DNA of 64,000 bases from Oerskovia flava (GTDB lineage: Bacteria > Actinomycetota > Actinomycetes > Actinomycetales > Cellulomonadaceae), in contig NZ_JAOXSR010000007.1 in NCBI RefSeq assembly GCF_026163685.1, forward strand, positions 169,424 through 233,423, in the 5' to 3' direction. Below are positions 60,552 to 64,000 of the stretch, in pieces. Within the stretch, counting starts at the first letter, position 1. Every line of letters begins with the position of its first letter. The translations under genes were made by a program, and so were the position numbers. The notes beneath the pieces were generated by a model, which was not told where the DNA came from, searched no databases, and saw only the letters and a program-made list of their open reading frames with translations.

Positions 60552-63500
60552 ATGTCGGGTACCGGCGCACCATCTTCAGATCGGCGTACCCGCCGGTACA
60601 CGATCACCGCCATGGGCGCGGTCGCCGCCCTCGTGGCCGGCACGTTCGCCGTCACGGCCGCGCTGCCGGTCGGGGCGGACCCGGACGGCGTCGACCTCGG
60701 CACAGCGATCCGCGGGGACGTACGCGCCGACAGCCGTACCATCGGCGGTGAGATCGGCCAGGACGTCGCGGCGAACTTCCTCGCACCGGACGACGTCGCC
60801 GCGTCGCCGTCCACCGTCTCCCGGTCGCTGTGGTGGACGTGGCGCGCGCCGTCGTCGGGCCCGATCACGTTCACGACCCACGGCAGCGAGCTCGACACGC
60901 TCCTCAACGTCTTCCCGGCGAGCTCGCCGGAGTCGCTGATCATCAGCAACGACGACGACGGCGACGTGTCCACCTCGTCCGTCACCTTCGACGCGGTCGC
61001 GGGCGAGGACTACCTCGTCGAGGTCGAGGCGAAGAGCGACGACGCCGGACTGCTCACGCTCGCCTGGCAGCCGGTCGCTCCCGCGGCAGCGCCCGAGCCC
61101 GACGAGTCGACGAGCATCACCTCGACCGGTATCCCCCTGACGGGCAACACCGGCGAGAAGCCGCAGTCGAAGCTGTGGCACGCCGGCGGGAGCTGGTGGG
61201 CGGTCCTGGCGTCCGCGAGCACGACCCCGGCCGGGACGTGGGTCTGGCGCTACGACGACGCGGCGCAGACGTGGACCAACGTGCACCGCGTCTCCGAGCG
61301 GACCGACGTGCGTGCCGACGTCAAGAGCGCCGGCGACGTGGCGCACGTCCTGCTCCACGGCCCGACCACGACCCTGGTGTCGATCCAGCGGGTGGCCGGC
61401 ACGAACACGTACGAACCGTGGACCCAGCGGACGGGTGCGACGACGATCTCGTTGCCGGGCAGCGAGACCGCGACCCTCGACATCGACACGACGGGCCGTA
61501 TGTGGGTGGCCTCGGACACCAGCAGCGCGGTCCAGGTGCGACACAGTGCACCTCCGTACACGTCGTTCTCGAGCCCCGTGACCCTCGCCACCGGCATCAC
61601 CGACGACGACCTCGCGCTCGTGACGGCGATGCCCGGAGGAAAGATCGGCGTCCTGTGGTCCGACCAGAGCCGGAAGCGTTTCGGGTTCCGGACCCACGCG
61701 GACGGCGCGAACGCGTCGACGTGGACCGCCGACGAGCGCCCGGCGCAGAGCTCGGGCCTGTCTCTCGGCGGAGGGATGGCGGACGACCACCTGAACGTCG
61801 CGATGTCCGACGACGGGACGCTGTACGCCGCAGTCAAGACGTCGTACAACTCCTCCAGCGCACCGGTCATCGGCCTGCTGGTGCGGCATCCCGACGGGAC
61901 GTGGGACCCGCTGCACGAGGTCGACCGGACGGGGACACGACCGATCGTCGTCCTCGACGACGAGACCGACCGCCTGCGCGTGCTCTACACCAGGACGACG
62001 GGCATGGACCTGATCCTCGAGAAGGAGACGTCCCGGACCGACATCGACTTCGACTTCGACGCGACCACAGCGGTCGCCGGTGCGCACAACAACGTCACGG
62101 GCGCGAAGGACAACGTCCCGGGTGCGGCCCTGGTGCTCGCGTCCTCGGCCTCGAGCACGTCGTCGGCCAGACTGCCCTGGCTCGACCCGACCGGCCCGAC
62201 GGCCGTGGACGGGACCGTCTCGACGACGGTCGGTACTCCGGTGGAGGGTGTGCTGGGGGGGTCGGCGGCGTCTGGTGCGTCGGTGGTGTTCGAGGTGGTG
62301 GCGGGTCCGTCGTCCGGTGAGGTGGAGGTGGCGGGTTCGGGTGCGTTCGTGTATTCGCCGGCTGCGGGGTTCACGGGTGTGGACTCGTTCTCGTTCCGGG
62401 TGGGTGCTGGTGGTGAGTGGTCGAACGTGGCGGTCATGACGGTGCGTGTGGTGCCGGCGGACGGTCTGCTGGGTGCGTGGGACCTGGACGAGGGTTCTGG
62501 TGTGGTGGCGGGTGACTCGTCGGGTTGGGGCGGTGACGGTGCGCTGGTCGGTGGGGTCTCGTGGGTCCCGGGTGTGGCTGGTGCGGCGGTGTCGTTGGAC
62601 GGGTCGACGGGTCATGTGCTGGTGCCGGACGGCGAGGCGTTGGACGTGTCGGGGTCGATGACGGTCGCGGCGTGGGTGCGGCCGGACTCGGCGCGCACGC
62701 AGTACGTGGTGAAGAAGGCGGCGCAGGGTTCGACCGATGGGTACGAGCTGGGGTTGGCGAACGGGGGCAAGGCGTTCCTGCGGTTCAACCATGCGACGTC
62801 GGGTGACACGTTCCGGGTGAACGCGACGTCGTCGTATCCGACGGACGGGCAGACGTGGGTGCACCTGGCGGGCACGTTCGACGGGTCGAAGATGCGGATC
62901 TACGTCGATGGTGTGCTGCAGGGCACGGTGAACGGTCCGTCGTCGATCGGGACGAACTCGTTGCCGTTGGGCATCGGGGCGGAGTCGAACGGGACGCGTT
63001 CGCTCGACGGGTCTCTCGATGGTGTGCGGTTGTACGACCGGGCGTTGAGCGCGGCGCAGATCGGTGCGCTGCTCGACACCGAAGAACCCCCCGCGGAGAT
63101 CCCCGTCGCCACGGGCGGATCGGTGACCACCGTCGCCGGTACTCCGGTGGAGGGTGTGCTGGGGGGGTCGGCGGCGTCTGGTGCGTCGGTGGTGTTCGAG
63201 GTGGTGGCGGGTCCGTCGTCCGGTGAGGTGGAGGTGGCGGGTTCGGGTGCGTTCGTGTATTCGCCGGCTGCGGGGTTCACGGGTGTGGACTCGTTCTCGT
63301 TCCGGGTGGGTGCTGGTGGTGAGTGGTCGAACGTGGCGGTCATGACGGTGCGTGTGGTGCCGGCGGACGGTCTGCTGGGTGCGTGGGACCTGGACGAGGG
63401 TTCTGGTGTGGTGGCGGGTGACTCGTCGGGTTGGGGCGGTGACGGTGCGCTGGTCGGTGGGGTCTCGTGGGTCCCGGGTGTGGCTGGTGCGGCGGTGTCG

Positions 63501-64000
63501 TTGGACGGGTCGACGGGTCATGTGCTGGTGCCGGACGGCGAGGCGTTGGACGTGTCGGGGTCGATGACGGTCGCGGCGTGGGTGCGGCCGGACTCGGCGC
63601 GCACGCAGTACGTGGTGAAGAAGGCGGCGCAGGGTTCGACCGATGGGTACGAGCTGGGGTTGGCGAACGGGGGCAAGGCGTTCCTGCGGTTCAACCATGC
63701 GACGTCGGGTGACACGTTCCGGGTGAACGCGACGTCGTCGTATCCGACGGACGGGCAGACGTGGGTGCACCTGGCGGGCACGTTCGACGGGTCGAAGATG
63801 CGGATCTACGTCGATGGTGTGCTGCAGGGCACGGTGAACGGTCCGTCGTCGATCGGGACGAACTCGTTGCCGTTGGGCATCGGGGCGGAGTCGAACGGGA
63901 CGCGTTCGCTCGACGGGTCTCTCGATGGTGTGCGGTTGTACGACCGGGCGTTGAGCGCGGCGCAGATCGGTGCGCTGCTCGACACCGAAGAACCCCCCGC
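60552..64000 (+). CDS. Giant secreted protein with repeated Ig-like + LamG modules (3'-truncated)
   Basis: Open from ATG 60552 to the window end (>1149 residues). Signal peptide about 1-42 (VAALVAGTFAVTAALPVGA). An N-terminal domain (~55-180) resembles pre-peptidase/beta-sandwich modules (SLWWTWRAPSSGPITFTTHGSELDTLLNVF). A beta-propeller-like region (~195-540) contains many WxV, GRMWVASD and GTLYAAVK strands. Then two copies of a 302-residue unit: a cadherin/Ig-like domain (VEGVLGGSAASGASVVFEVVAGPSSGEVEV...GFTGVDSFSFRV) and a LamG-3 domain (LLGAWDLDEGSG, VAAWVRPDS, WVHLAGTFDGSKMRIYVDG, SLDGVRLYDRALSAAQI). LamG domains bind sugars, so it is probably a surface adhesin or polysaccharide-targeting protein. 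SD GAGGAAC precedes ATG. Confidence 0.85.
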   Translation, partial: MSGTGAPSSDRRTRRYTITAMGAVAALVAGTFAVTAALPVGADPDGVDLGTAIRGDVRADSRTIGGEIGQDVAANFLAPDDVAASPSTVSRSLWWTWRAPSSGPITFTTHGSELDTLLNVFPASSPESLIISNDDDGDVSTSSVTFDAVAGEDYLVEVEAKSDDAGLLTLAWQPVAPAAAPEPDESTSITSTGIPLTGNTGEKPQSKLWHAGGSWWAVLASASTTPAGTWVWRYDDAAQTWTNVHRVSERTDVRADVKSAGDVAHVLLHGPTTTLVSIQRVAGTNTYEPWTQRTGATTISLPGSETATLDIDTTGRMWVASDTSSAVQVRHSAPPYTSFSSPVTLATGITDDDLALVTAMPGGKIGVLWSDQSRKRFGFRTHADGANASTWTADERPAQSSGLSLGGGMADDHLNVAMSDDGTLYAAVKTSYNSSSAPVIGLLVRHPDGTWDPLHEVDRTGTRPIVVLDDETDRLRVLYTRTTGMDLILEKETSRTDIDFDFDATTAVAGAHNNVTGAKDNVPGAALVLASSASSTSSARLPWLDPTGPTAVDGTVSTTVGTPVEGVLGGSAASGASVVFEVVAGPSSGEVEVAGSGAFVYSPAAGFTGVDSFSFRVGAGGEWSNVAVMTVRVVPADGLLGAWDLDEGSGVVAGDSSGWGGDGALVGGVSWVPGVAGAAVSLDGSTGHVLVPDGEALDVSGSMTVAAWVRPDSARTQYVVKKAAQGSTDGYELGLANGGKAFLRFNHATSGDTFRVNATSSYPTDGQTWVHLAGTFDGSKMRIYVDGVLQGTVNGPSSIGTNSLPLGIGAESNGTRSLDGSLDGVRLYDRALSAAQIGALLDTEEPPAEIPVATGGSVTTVAGTPVEGVLGGSAASGASVVFEVVAGPSSGEVEVAGSGAFVYSPAAGFTGVDSFSFRVGAGGEWSNVAVMTVRVVPADGLLGAWDLDEGSGVVAGDSSGWGGDGALVGGVSWVPGVAGAAVSLDGSTGHVLVPDGEALDVSGSMTVAAWVRPDSARTQYVVKKAAQGSTDGYELGLANGGKAFLRFNHATSGDTFRVNATSSYPTDGQTWVHLAGTFDGSKMRIYVDGVLQGTVNGPSSIGTNSLPLGIGAESNGTRSLDGSLDGVRLYDRALSAAQIGALLDTEEPP
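62232..64000 (+). repeat. Exact 906-bp-period tandem repeat within the LamG gene
   Basis: Bases 62232-63094 recur at 63138-64000 with no difference seen by eye over 863 bp. The 43 bp between are unique, and the second copy is cut by the window end, so more copies may follow. The period is 302 codons, so the frame is kept. Confidence 0.9.

Overview
The window is very GC-rich, with codon third positions dominated by G/C. It belongs to an actinobacterium, most likely Cellulomonadaceae (Cellulomonas-like). The evidence is the backbone pmt / rsmI ... metG - tatD - rpf - rsmA - ispE ... glmU - prs, which has the same order as the mycobacterial Rv1002c-Rv1011 region (order recalled, not searched). 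Other supports are several Rpf/G5-domain cell-wall enzymes, GPP34 and DUF4190 proteins, and many genes with a TANNNT-type -10 element only 6-7 nt before the start codon, which suggests leaderless mRNAs. No phage, insertion sequence or CRISPR array was seen.

Layout. 0-5.5 kb: 3' part of a penicillin-acylase gene, 5-formyl-THF cyclo-ligase, a GNAT acetyltransferase, a membrane protein and tRNA-Ala. 5.7-9.7 kb: a DASS carboxylate transporter followed by a CitA/CitB-type two-component system. 9.7-14.7 kb: small metabolic and regulatory genes and a fatty-acid desaturase with a perfect palindrome in front. 14.8-19.7 kb: a GH20 hexosaminidase between two paralogous lipoproteins that are not a standard family. 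19.7-26.2 kb: pmt, rsmI, nicotinamidase, a MarR-like protein, alaC and a PQQ-type sugar dehydrogenase lipoprotein. 26.2-35.5 kb: three Rpf-related wall hydrolases with matching promoters, interleaved with metG, tatD, rsmA and ispE, plus a striking 20-bp-period direct/inverted repeat array.

35.5-44.9 kb is a carbohydrate-utilisation island: CE7 acetyl esterase, secreted GH43-like propeller protein, LacI regulator, FAD-dependent oxidoreductase, solute-binding lipoprotein and two permeases. Two near-identical LacI-type operators mark its two control regions. It seems to split ispE from an ABC-F gene. 45-53.9 kb: ABC-F ATPase, TlpA/CcdA redox pair, MarR regulators, a CynX-type MFS exporter, a NatAB-like ABC exporter and a TetR repressor. 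54-57.6 kb: tRNA-Gln, glmU, prs and GPP34. 57.6-64 kb: an 823-residue exported protein of unknown function, a 490-bp gene-free gap, and the 5' part of a giant surface protein whose Ig-like + LamG unit is duplicated as a 906-bp tandem repeat, identical wherever it can be compared.

Much of the window deals with the cell envelope: wall remodelling (Rpf paralogs, GlmU), protein mannosylation (PMT), surface display (LamG protein) and breakdown of external acetylated or amino-sugar glycans (GH20 cassette, CE7/GH43 island). The least-described parts are the lipoprotein-GH20-lipoprotein cassette, the shuffled Rpf set with its shared control elements, and the LamG repeat gene.
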